Source: Litchfieldella qijiaojingensis (GTDB lineage: Bacteria > Pseudomonadota > Gammaproteobacteria > Pseudomonadales > Halomonadaceae). From it: a stretch of DNA of 64,000 nucleotides. The notes below the pieces were generated by a model. The model made no database searches. It was not told the origin of the DNA and saw only the letters and a program-made list of their open reading frames with translations. The stretch lies in NCBI RefSeq assembly GCF_014651875.1, contig NZ_BMXS01000012.1, positions 82,999 through 146,998 on the forward strand. Direction: 5' to 3'. Of the stretch, positions 10,452-17,402 are shown in pieces. Made by a program: the position numbers and the translations under genes. Each line of letters starts with the position of its first letter. The stretch's first letter is position 1.

Positions 10452-12404
10452 ATGCGCCAACTGTCCATCGCCCGACGCCTCAGCGCTCTGTTTTTGGCCC
10501 TATCACTCAATCTGTCATTGGCCGCCACGAGCCAGGCCAGTGACAGCGCCATGCGCGAGGCACTGGATGCGGCCCGCAACCAACAATGGGACAAGGTCGA
10601 CCAGACCGCCATCGACGGCCACCTCCTGGCGGGCTACGTTGACTATCACCGGCTGCGTGGACGTTTACCCTATGCCGAGCCCAGCGAGGTGCTGGCGTTC
10701 ATCGAACGACATGCCGATTCCCCATTGAGTGAGTGGATGCGCGGTCAGGCCATTTCACGCTATGGCGATGCCGGGCGCTATGGCAGCCTTTTGGCGATCA
10801 GCGACGGCGAACCCGATGGTGTCGAGCGCCAATGCCATTACTACACCGCATTGCTGGGTTCCGATCCAGACAAGGCCGCCGAGGGGGGACGCAAGCTATG
10901 GCATGTCGGCCAGTCCCAACCCTCGGCATGCGACACCCTGTTCGACACCTTGCGTGCCAAGGGCGCCATCAGCGATCAGGACGTATGGGAGCGCATGATG
11001 CTCGCCTGGCAGTCAGGCGAATCGGGGTTGATGAATTATCTCGGTCGCCAACTCGGCAACGAATGGCAGGGGGCACTCGCTGCCGTGGAACGACTGCGGC
11101 GTGATTTCGCTGCCGTGACCCGGGTTCCGGCCCGAGTCGGCCCACAAGGACGTGGCAGCGGCGCCATGTTCGCAGCGGCCATGCACGGTTTCACCCGCGC
11201 CGATACCGAAGCGGCTCTGGAAGCCTGGCGCAAGATCGCCCCTCACCTGGAGATCGACTCCGAGTATCGCCACGCTATCGAGCACGACCTGGCCTTCTAC
11301 TCCATGGTGCGCGAAGTTCGCAACAATCGTGGCTGGGTCGATGAAGCGCTGCCACGCCTGGCCGATGCCGACCTGCTGGAACTGCGTGTTCGCCGAGCGC
11401 TTGCCGAGCGCGACTGGCGAGGCGTGATCGACTGGGTTCACATGATGCCCGACGAGCCTCGCCAGGAAGCGCGCTGGCAATATTGGTTGGGACGGGCACT
11501 GGAACAGCTCGGAGATCAGCAGACCGCCAACCAGGCATATGCCGCCGCAGCCGACGAACGCAGCTTTTTCGGCTTCGCCGCCGCCGACCGTCTTGGCCAA
11601 CCCTACTCCTTGAATCTCGAACGCGCTGGCTTCAACGAGGAGTATCGGCGTGAAGTGGAACAATGGCCCGTCGTTCAGCGCACCGAGGCACTGATGCGCA
11701 TTGGCGAACAAGGGCTGGCCAACAGCGAATGGTACACCGCCGTGGCCCGTGCCAGCGAGGGAGAGGCCAGGGCACTCGCCGATTATGCCCTGCGCCGCGG
11801 CTGGTATGCCAAGCTGGTGCAGACCACCATTACCGCGGGCATGTGGGATGCCTTGGATTGGCGCTTTCCCCAAGCCTATCGTGACTTGTTCCTGAAATGG
11901 GGCAATGCCACCGGTGTCGATCCCTATCTGCTGATGGGCATCGCACGGCGCGAGAGCGCCTACAACGCCGACGTGCTCTCGCCGGCGGGCGCACGCGGCT
12001 TGATGCAACTGATGCCAGCTACCGCCACCTTGGTCAGCCGCAAGCTGGGGATCGCCGATCCCGGTCCCTATGGCGTGCTGGATCCAGATGTCAACATTCG
12101 CCTGGGCAGCACCTATATCCGTGACATGCTCGATCGCTACCGGGGCAATCGGCTGGCCGCAACCGCTGCCTATAATGCTGGCCCCGGACGAGTCGACCGC
12201 TGGCTGCGGGAAGCCAACCAGGAATTCGACCTGTTCGTCGAGAGTATCCCCTATCACGAGACACGCAACTACGTACAAGCTGTCATGAGTTACCGCGTGA
12301 TCTTCGAGAGTCTGGCCAACGGTGGAGATACTGCAGACGTGGCCATGCTCAGCGCGGACGAGACCAACGGACGCTACAACGCCTCGCTGCTGGCGCGCAA
12401 CTGA
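10452..12404 (+). CDS. slt: Soluble lytic murein transglycosylase
   Basis: Periplasmic enzyme that cleaves peptidoglycan glycan strands with formation of 1,6-anhydromuramic acid. A signal peptide is visible (MRQLSIARRLSALFLALSLN... ending ATSQAS). An alpha-helical doughnut domain covers about residues 30-470. The SLT domain follows at about 480-625, with the catalytic glutamate in GIARRESAYN and the motifs SPAGARGLMQLMPATA, GSTYIRDMLDRY and AATAAYNAGPGRV. ATG 10452 is favoured over upstream in-frame starts because GGAGG lies just upstream and the signal peptide then starts cleanly. The product has 650 residues, matching E. coli Slt70. Confidence 0.95.
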   Translation: MRQLSIARRLSALFLALSLNLSLAATSQASDSAMREALDAARNQQWDKVDQTAIDGHLLAGYVDYHRLRGRLPYAEPSEVLAFIERHADSPLSEWMRGQAISRYGDAGRYGSLLAISDGEPDGVERQCHYYTALLGSDPDKAAEGGRKLWHVGQSQPSACDTLFDTLRAKGAISDQDVWERMMLAWQSGESGLMNYLGRQLGNEWQGALAAVERLRRDFAAVTRVPARVGPQGRGSGAMFAAAMHGFTRADTEAALEAWRKIAPHLEIDSEYRHAIEHDLAFYSMVREVRNNRGWVDEALPRLADADLLELRVRRALAERDWRGVIDWVHMMPDEPRQEARWQYWLGRALEQLGDQQTANQAYAAAADERSFFGFAAADRLGQPYSLNLERAGFNEEYRREVEQWPVVQRTEALMRIGEQGLANSEWYTAVARASEGEARALADYALRRGWYAKLVQTTITAGMWDALDWRFPQAYRDLFLKWGNATGVDPYLLMGIARRESAYNADVLSPAGARGLMQLMPATATLVSRKLGIADPGPYGVLDPDVNIRLGSTYIRDMLDRYRGNRLAATAAYNAGPGRVDRWLREANQEFDLFVESIPYHETRNYVQAVMSYRVIFESLANGGDTADVAMLSADETNGRYNASLLARN

Positions 12405-12409
12405 TCAAG

Positions 12410-12438
12410 CCAGGCCCTCCGCATGTCGGGGGGCCTGG
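12410..12438. terminator. Hairpin between slt and LysE gene
   Basis: CCAGGCCC (12410-12417) pairs with GGGCCTGG (12431-12438), between two convergent genes. There is no clear T-run on either side, so this is a probable but weak bidirectional terminator. Confidence 0.5.
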
Positions 12439-12453
12439 TCCTGGTCCAAGACA

Positions 12454-13098
12454 TCAAGCTGGCCGCTGCTCCAGTGCCAGCTTGCAACCGAAGCCGATCA
12501 TTACCGCGCCGGTGGCCCCGTCCAGGCTGCGTGACACCCAGCGCTTGGCCAGCCATTTCCCGGCACTACCCACCATCAGGGCGATCGCGATCTGCCAGAT
12601 ATTGGCGATCACGAAGTGCACGCCGGCCAGCCACAACGATTTGGCCAAGGCAGGATCACCAGGGGCAATAAACTGCGGCAAGAAGGCCATGTAGAAGACC
12701 ACGGTCTTGGGATTGAGCACATTGGACAAGAAGCCCTCGCGAAGGGGAACCCAAGCCGATACCTGCGACTGCCCTCCAACGACACTGGCGACCGGCAACG
12801 GCAAGCCGCGGCGCGCGCTCAGCAGGCTCTGGATACCCAACCAGATCAAGTACCCCGCCCCAACCAGCTTGAGCACCCCGAATGCCCAAGCCGACTGCAA
12901 CAGAATGATCGAGATCCCAAGCGCCGATACAGTCGCGTGCACGAACAAACCACTACAGATCGCCACGCTGGTAAGCGCGCCATCGCGCATCCCGCCTCGC
13001 GTGGTGTTGCGGATCACCAGCAGGGTATCCACCCCCGGGCTCATGGTCAGCAACGTGATGGCTATCAGAAAAGGCCAAAATTGAGCGTCCAGGAACAT
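12454..13098 (-). CDS. LysE/RhtB family amino-acid exporter
   Basis: Inner-membrane efflux protein for amino acids or derivatives; the substrate cannot be read from the sequence. It has 214 residues, normal for the family, with about six hydrophobic segments. The family signature is FLIAITLLTMSPGVDTLLVIRNTTRGGMRDG near the N-terminus, and the second half carries PLREGFLSNVLNPKTVVFYMAFLPQFI. A strong GGGAGGGG lies right before ATG 13098. It is convergent with slt and shares its strand with the TM2 gene 21 bases upstream, so the two may be co-transcribed. Confidence 0.93.
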   Translation of the reverse strand: MFLDAQFWPFLIAITLLTMSPGVDTLLVIRNTTRGGMRDGALTSVAICSGLFVHATVSALGISIILLQSAWAFGVLKLVGAGYLIWLGIQSLLSARRGLPLPVASVVGGQSQVSAWVPLREGFLSNVLNPKTVVFYMAFLPQFIAPGDPALAKSLWLAGVHFVIANIWQIAIALMVGSAGKWLAKRWVSRSLDGATGAVMIGFGCKLALEQRPA

Positions 13099-13119
13099 CG
13101 CCCCTCCCAGATAAACGAA

Positions 13120-13542
13120 TCAGGAAAAAATCCCGCGCTTGGCATGCTTAATGGAAATCTGATCATTGAGCGTCCAGAAGTCATAGAGCACCCCGAGTCC
13201 CAACAAGCCAAGCGTCAGCAGATACACGAGCCCGGTCCCCCACTTGCCCATGTAGAAGCGGTGAATGCCGAAGACGCCCAGGAAGGTCAACAGCAACCAG
13301 GCAAGCGAGTAATCGATGGGCCCAGCCTGGAAGCGCAGGTCCGCCTGGCGATCCATGGCCGGAATCAGGAACAGGTCGATCAACCAGCCGACACCCAGCA
13401 GGCCGAGCGTGAAGAACCAGATGGTGCCTGTCACCGGCTTGCCAAAATAGAAGCGATGAGCCCCCAGAAAGCCGAAGATCCACAGCAGGTAGCCGATCAG
13501 TTTGCTGTGCGTGTCGTTGGGTGCCGTACTCAGTGTCACCAT
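13120..13542 (-). CDS. TM2-domain protein with two TM2 units
   Basis: A 140-residue membrane protein built from two tandem TM2 domains. The first has KLIGYLLWIFGFLGAHRFYFGK..G.IWFFTLGLLGVGWLIDLFLIP and the second LAWLLLTFLGVFGIHRFYMGKWGTGLVYLLTLGLLGLGVLYD. Each has the two hydrophobic helices and the GxHRFYxGK loop of the family. Function is unknown. ATG at 13542 is preferred over an overlapping GTG upstream because AGGAG then sits 5 bases away. Confidence 0.88.
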   Translation of the reverse strand: MVTLSTAPNDTHSKLIGYLLWIFGFLGAHRFYFGKPVTGTIWFFTLGLLGVGWLIDLFLIPAMDRQADLRFQAGPIDYSLAWLLLTFLGVFGIHRFYMGKWGTGLVYLLTLGLLGLGVLYDFWTLNDQISIKHAKRGIFS

Positions 13543-13893
13543 GGCCACTCCTATTGGTTGATCTAAAAGGCGTTCCCTCCCGCCGCCGCCACCGATGGCG
13601 TCACGTGCACCGCTCCCAGGTCGACTTTCTGGACGAGCCCGGTTTTTCCATCTAAAGTGATTTGGCGGGCATCAATAGGGGATGCAATAGCGCCTATCTT
13701 GACGCAACCAAGCCCCTGATGCATCATCCGCTGCGTTGGTTTGCAAGTAGAAAGACGTCAGTTGTTGATCGATCCCTTCGAGACTCCCAGTGCGCCTTCC
13801 TTCTTTGCCTTACCCACGCACTACGGGCTTCAAGGCATTGGCAAGGCCTATGCCGGCCCAGCACCATCATTTAGTTAGTTAAGGAAATCGACA
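13543..13893 (+). promoter_or_regulatory. Long 5' region of the cold-shock gene
   Basis: About 350 bases without a convincing gene between the TM2 gene and the cold-shock gene. Long structured leaders are usual for cspA-type mRNAs, so part of this stretch (roughly 13700-13893) is probably transcribed leader. AAGGA lies 7 bases before the start codon. No promoter could be fixed with confidence. Confidence 0.4.
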
Positions 13894-14100
13894 ATGGCAA
13901 CTGGCACTGTCAAGTGGTTCAACGACACCAAGGGCTACGGCTTCATCTCTCCGGACGACGGCGGTGACGATCTGTTCGCCCACTTCTCCGAAATTCAGGC
14001 TGAAGGCTTCAAGACTCTGCAGGACGGTCAGAAGGTCACCTTCGACGTCACTCAGGGCAAGAAAGGTCTTCAGGCCGCCAACATCAAGGTCGCCAACTAA
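13894..14100 (+). CDS. Cold-shock domain protein (CspA family)
   Basis: A 68-residue single OB-fold nucleic-acid-binding protein, acting as RNA chaperone and antiterminator. Both RNP motifs are present: [11 protein letters not shown] (RNP1) and DLFAHFSEI (RNP2), after [12 protein letters not shown]. The length is that of CspA paralogues. It has its own terminator (14161-14187) and an unusually long upstream region, so it is a single-gene unit. Several Csp paralogues are expected per genome, so it is left without a specific symbol. Confidence 0.96.
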   Translation: MATGTVKWFNDTKGYGFISPDDGGDDLFAHFSEIQAEGFKTLQDGQKVTFDVTQGKKGLQAANIKVAN

Positions 14101-14158
14101 GCGTTGACGAACGCGAACTCGCCAATTGCCTAAGCGTCATGCATTAAGCAAGTGGTAA

Positions 14159-14187
14159 CGAAAAGGTCCACCGCGGTGGACCTTTTT
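14159..14187 (+). terminator. Rho-independent terminator of the cold-shock gene
   Basis: A perfect 11-bp palindrome AAGGTCCACCG/CGGTGGACCTT is followed by TTTTTCGT. It is A-rich on the other side, so it may also serve the convergent lipoprotein gene. Confidence 0.92.
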
Positions 14188-14215
14188 CGTGTCATCCTGA
14201 CAAGCAGGCCACACA

Positions 14216-14737
14216 TCATTGCTGCTGGTCTTGAGGCTCCTCCAGCTCTTCGAAATCAGGGTTCTCGGCGGTCGGGTCCTGACGTTCGGCCTCCTCGAAC
14301 TGTTTCTCGATCTCACGCTGTGCTTCCTCGAATTGACGCTCGGTCTCCTTCAGGACCTCCTCGATATCGGACTCTGTGGTTTCGCCCGGCATGGCGCTCT
14401 GCTCATCGATCGTACTGGGCTCGCCCAGGGTGTCTTCGGCACTGGGGTCAGGCACTTCGCCTTGTTGCATTGCCGGTTCATCGTCCGTCAAGGTTTCATC
14501 ATCCGCGGAAGATGGCGAGGTAGGCTCGGTGCTTTCTTGTTCTTCGGTCATCGGCTCGGCGTCACTATCTTCTCCTTGCGTTGATACCTCTTCGCCCGAT
14601 GAAGCCTCCACGCTTTCCTCGACGCCGTTACCGTTCGCCTCGGCAGCCGTATCGTCATCATCATCGCTACCACATCCCACCACCCCCAAGGACAGGAACA
14701 GTGCCGCGATGAAAGGAATCCAGGGTTTATTCGCCAT
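14216..14737 (-). CDS. Acidic low-complexity lipoprotein
   Basis: A 173-residue protein with a lipoprotein signal peptide: hydrophobic FIPFIAALFLSLGVVG-type stretch ending in the lipobox VVGC. The mature part begins GSDDDDD and is rich in Glu, Asp, Ser and Thr. Near the C-terminus a charged helix (about 125-155; EEVLKETERQFEEAQREIEKQFEEAERQ) repeats the unit QFEEA. No known domain is recognised; strong acidity fits a halophile's cell surface. ATG 14737 is preferred over the adjoining GTG because GGAG precedes it by about 8 bases. Confidence 0.75.
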   Translation of the reverse strand: MANKPWIPFIAALFLSLGVVGCGSDDDDDTAAEANGNGVEESVEASSGEEVSTQGEDSDAEPMTEEQESTEPTSPSSADDETLTDDEPAMQQGEVPDPSAEDTLGEPSTIDEQSAMPGETTESDIEEVLKETERQFEEAQREIEKQFEEAERQDPTAENPDFEELEEPQDQQQ

Positions 14738-14823
14738 CACATCTTCTCCAGATCATTCATGAAGTCGTCCTGAAATACACGGCGTATTCCAACAGAGCCT
14801 GCTCCTACCCTCAAGCAAAGATC

Positions 14824-15261
14824 TCATTCGCCGATATCTTCATGCCACAGATCGGGGTGCTCACTGATGAAGGTTTCCATCAACGACCGGCAGGTCGGAT
14901 CATCACGCACCTCCAGCTTCACGCCTCTCGACCGAAGGTGTACCTCGTCACCCATGAAGGTTCGGTTCTCACCGATCACCACATGCGGGATGCCATACAA
15001 CACGATAGCTCCGCTACACATCGGGCATGGTGACAAGGTGGTATAGAGCACCGATTCACGATACACCGCCGCCCGCTGGCGGCCAGCATTCTCCAAGGCA
15101 TCCATTTCGGCATGCAGCACGACGCTGCCGCGTTGCTGACGTTGATTGTGACCACGACCGATTATGCGACCCCGATGAACCAACACCGAGCCGATCGGCA
15201 CACCCCCCTCGTCCATACCCTTCTTGGCTTCGACAATGGCGGCCTGCATGAATTCATCCAT
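14824..15261 (-). CDS. Nucleoside/cytosine deaminase family protein
   Basis: A 145-residue zinc-dependent deaminase. The zinc and catalytic motifs are HAEMDALENAG (HAE) and SPCPMCSGAIVLYGIP (PCxxC). The compact length and GIPHVVIGENRTFMGDE stretch resemble the fungal-type cytosine deaminase group (FCY1-like) more than tRNA adenosine deaminase TadA, so cytosine or a related base is the likely substrate. GGAGG lies about 10 bases before ATG 15261. It follows the VOC gene by 23 bases on the same strand, so the two probably share an mRNA. Confidence 0.85.
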   Translation of the reverse strand: MDEFMQAAIVEAKKGMDEGGVPIGSVLVHRGRIIGRGHNQRQQRGSVVLHAEMDALENAGRQRAAVYRESVLYTTLSPCPMCSGAIVLYGIPHVVIGENRTFMGDEVHLRSRGVKLEVRDDPTCRSLMETFISEHPDLWHEDIGE

Positions 15262-15284
15262 GGCGTGATTCCTCCAGTTTGGGT

Positions 15285-15713
15285 TCAGGTAGCGAACAAC
15301 TGTCCCTCGATATCGCGGAAAGCCTTGAATTCCAGCGCATTACCGCTAGGGTCGAAGAAGAACATGGTGGCCTGCTCACTGGCCTCCCCCTGAAAACGGA
15401 TGTAGGGCTCGATCTCGAATTGCACTCCTGCTGCCGTCAGCCGATCCACCAGGGCTTCCCAATCGGCCATCTCCAGTACCACGCCGAAATGCGGCACCGG
15501 TACGCCATGACCATCCACCGGGTTACGGTGAACGCCCGTCGTGCCTTGACCAAGTGCTGGATTCAGATGGCAGACGAATTGGTGGCCGAACAGGTTGAAA
15601 TCGACCCAGCTATCGCTGGAGCGGCCTTCGGGACAGCCCAATAACTCGCCATAGAAACCTCGGGCCTCGTCGAGATCGCGTACCTGCACCGCCAGATGAA
15701 AGGGCGTCAACAT
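15285..15713 (-). CDS. VOC (glyoxalase/dioxygenase-fold) family protein
   Basis: A 142-residue single-domain vicinal-oxygen-chelate protein. It starts [26 protein letters not shown], with the first metal-ligand histidine. The later parts [20 protein letters not shown] and [15 protein letters not shown] carry further presumed ligands (His, Glu). Many relatives are uncharacterised, and the substrate is unknown. AGGAGG sits 6 bases before the ATG. It is the first gene of a two-gene unit with the deaminase. Confidence 0.85.
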   Translation of the reverse strand: MLTPFHLAVQVRDLDEARGFYGELLGCPEGRSSDSWVDFNLFGHQFVCHLNPALGQGTTGVHRNPVDGHGVPVPHFGVVLEMADWEALVDRLTAAGVQFEIEPYIRFQGEASEQATMFFFDPSGNALEFKAFRDIEGQLFAT

Positions 15714-15836
15714 GGAATCCTCCTGAATCTCCGTCTATGGATATTACTCACATGACATCATGCCGCTCCCTCATGATGCAGGCCAGCCCGTCTTCCACTC
15801 CCCGGGCGGTCGATCGTCCATGGTGCCAAGGTTCCC

Positions 15837-16538
15837 CTACTCGGCCAGAGGCGCAAGCCGAAACTCCAGCACGCTGTCCTCATGACGCAACCGCTCGGCC
15901 AGCCGACCGAGATTCTGTCGGTCCAGGGTCTGCAGGGTCATGTGATATTCAAAGACAGTACCTCGCTGGACGAGACGATAGCTCAGCGACTTGATACGAA
16001 ACCCCTGCTCCTTGATCAGTGTCCGGACTTGCGCTTCATTGAGTGCCGCATCAATGGAAAAGGCCAGCACATGATCGGCGAAATGCTGACTGGGCATGCG
16101 TGCTTCGGCCCAACGGAACAGCGATAGCGTCACCAACGTGATGACCGTCACCAGGATTGCTGGAAACAGGAAGCCGATACCGTAGAGAATGCCCAGCGAC
16201 GCCGTCACCCAGATCGAAGCCGCGGTGGTCAGGCCGCGTACCGTCAAGCCCTCCTTGAAGATCACCCCGGCGCCGAGGAAGCCGATACCGGTCATGATCC
16301 CCTGGGCCATGCGCGTGGGATCGGTATTGATCGCCGCCCTCGGCACGGTCGCCGTGAACCATTGGCCCTGGTGAGTGGCGACTACCATCAAGAGTGCCGA
16401 TGCCAGACACACCAGCGCATGGGTGCGAAATCCCGCAGGTCGGCCATGGTAGCTACGCTCCAGGCCAATCAGGCTTCCCGCCAGCCAAGCCGCTCCCAGG
16501 TAAGTCACGATCAGCAGGTGATCCGTCATTGGCGTCAT
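15837..16538 (-). CDS. MgtC/SapB family membrane protein
   Basis: A 233-residue protein. An N-terminal MgtC/SapB domain has about four hydrophobic helices, with LIGLERSYHGRPAGFRTHALVCLAS and GIGFLGAGVIFKEGLTVRGLTTAASIWVTA as family signatures. A cytoplasmic C-terminal domain of about 80 residues looks ACT-like. Relatives act in magnesium homeostasis and acid or intracellular survival; the role here is inferred from family only. The start at 16538 follows GGGAG closely; ATG at 16529 or at 16577 is also possible. Confidence 0.85.
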   Translation of the reverse strand: MTPMTDHLLIVTYLGAAWLAGSLIGLERSYHGRPAGFRTHALVCLASALLMVVATHQGQWFTATVPRAAINTDPTRMAQGIMTGIGFLGAGVIFKEGLTVRGLTTAASIWVTASLGILYGIGFLFPAILVTVITLVTLSLFRWAEARMPSQHFADHVLAFSIDAALNEAQVRTLIKEQGFRIKSLSYRLVQRGTVFEYHMTLQTLDRQNLGRLAERLRHEDSVLEFRLAPLAE

Positions 16539-16676
16539 CGTCTCCCGGCTTCCATCTTCAAGAATCAATATGGACATAGTAAGAGTTTGTCGACGAAATA
16601 TCCCATTTTCCGAATGGAATGCCGACTAACAGACCGAACCTCATTCCCGAAGCCCGGCCTGTCGCACTTCATCAGG

Positions 16677-16701
16677 CCACGGCCGCTTCCTGCGGCCGTG
16701 G
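16677..16701 (-). terminator. Hairpin after the DUF1127 gene
   Basis: A perfect 10-bp stem (CCACGGCCGC/GCGGCCGTGG, 5-base loop) lies directly after the DUF1127 stop. No T-run follows, so termination activity is inferred. Confidence 0.5.
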
Positions 16702-16706
16702 CGCCG

Positions 16707-16973
16707 CTAAGCCAGCGATGCTCCGCAGTGCGGACAACATTGCACCTCGCCGCTCAGCCCCTGCTTCTCCGTTTCTGGCTGAGCCGATGCCAATGTCTCC
16801 TCCAGCGATCCGCTCTCGGGGTGGAACGGCACGATCATCCCCTGCTCACGGCGCAAGCCGATATCCCGCAGCAAGTGATCATCGAGATGCGCTACGGCTT
16901 GATGGCTGCGATGCTCGCGGCATTTCCGAGCCAAGCGATCGAGGACACGCAAAAAACGACTGAACGAGGTCAT
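16707..16973 (-). CDS. DUF1127 (YjiS-like) small protein
   Basis: An 88-residue protein. The N-terminal helix-rich segment RVLDRLARKCREHRSHQAVAHLDDHLLRDIGLRREQ is the DUF1127 signature; short members of this group are arginine-rich and in some bacteria affect RNA and phosphate or carbon metabolism. The C-terminus adds a CPHCG motif preceded by a Cys (VQCCPHCGAS), which could bind metal. AAGGAG lies about 9 bases before the ATG. Its upstream region to 17402 holds its promoter and no other gene. Confidence 0.8.
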   Translation of the reverse strand: MTSFSRFLRVLDRLARKCREHRSHQAVAHLDDHLLRDIGLRREQGMIVPFHPESGSLEETLASAQPETEKQGLSGEVQCCPHCGASLA

Positions 16974-17402
16974 GACAAGGTCTCCTTGGTGGAGGCCAGG
17001 ACCTTATCGGGGACAGGAGATCGGTGAGGAAATCGGAGGCCGCGGTAAGGTCCGCGGCCGATGAGTCAAACTCGAGAGACAGTCCGCGGGCAAGCATGAG
17101 CTCGCACACCATGTTTCATGGTGTACAGCCAATTGCTTGATACGCAGCGAATCTGAATCATCATTTCGAGTTTTCGACTATTGATTTGACATTGGTATTG
17201 GCTAATTCAGTCAATACCTTTTCATTAAAAGCACCATTCTTGTTCCAAGTCAAGGAAACGCTGAACAAATCGACGAGTGGACTAGGCGTCCCCGAGTAAA
17301 CCGCAAGGCGCACGGAGTACAGAAGCCGGAGCATATGGGGTATATGACGAACAAGGCCGCCCCATGGGCGGCCTCATCGTTTCCAGTGCGTCGGGTGCGG
17401 AC
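16974..17402. other. Intergenic region between pepN and the DUF1127 gene
   Basis: About 430 bases without a convincing gene. It holds an inverted repeat GGTATTG (17194-17200)/CAATACC (17212-17218) in an AT-rich stretch that may be part of the DUF1127 promoter, and the pepN terminator at 17355-17373. Confidence 0.5.
17355..17373 (-). terminator. Hairpin terminator of pepN
   Basis: GGCCGCCC (17355-17362) pairs with GGGCGGCC (17366-17373) over a 3-base loop, 30 bases after the pepN stop. On the minus strand a short TTGTTCG follows; the T-run is weak. Confidence 0.6.
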
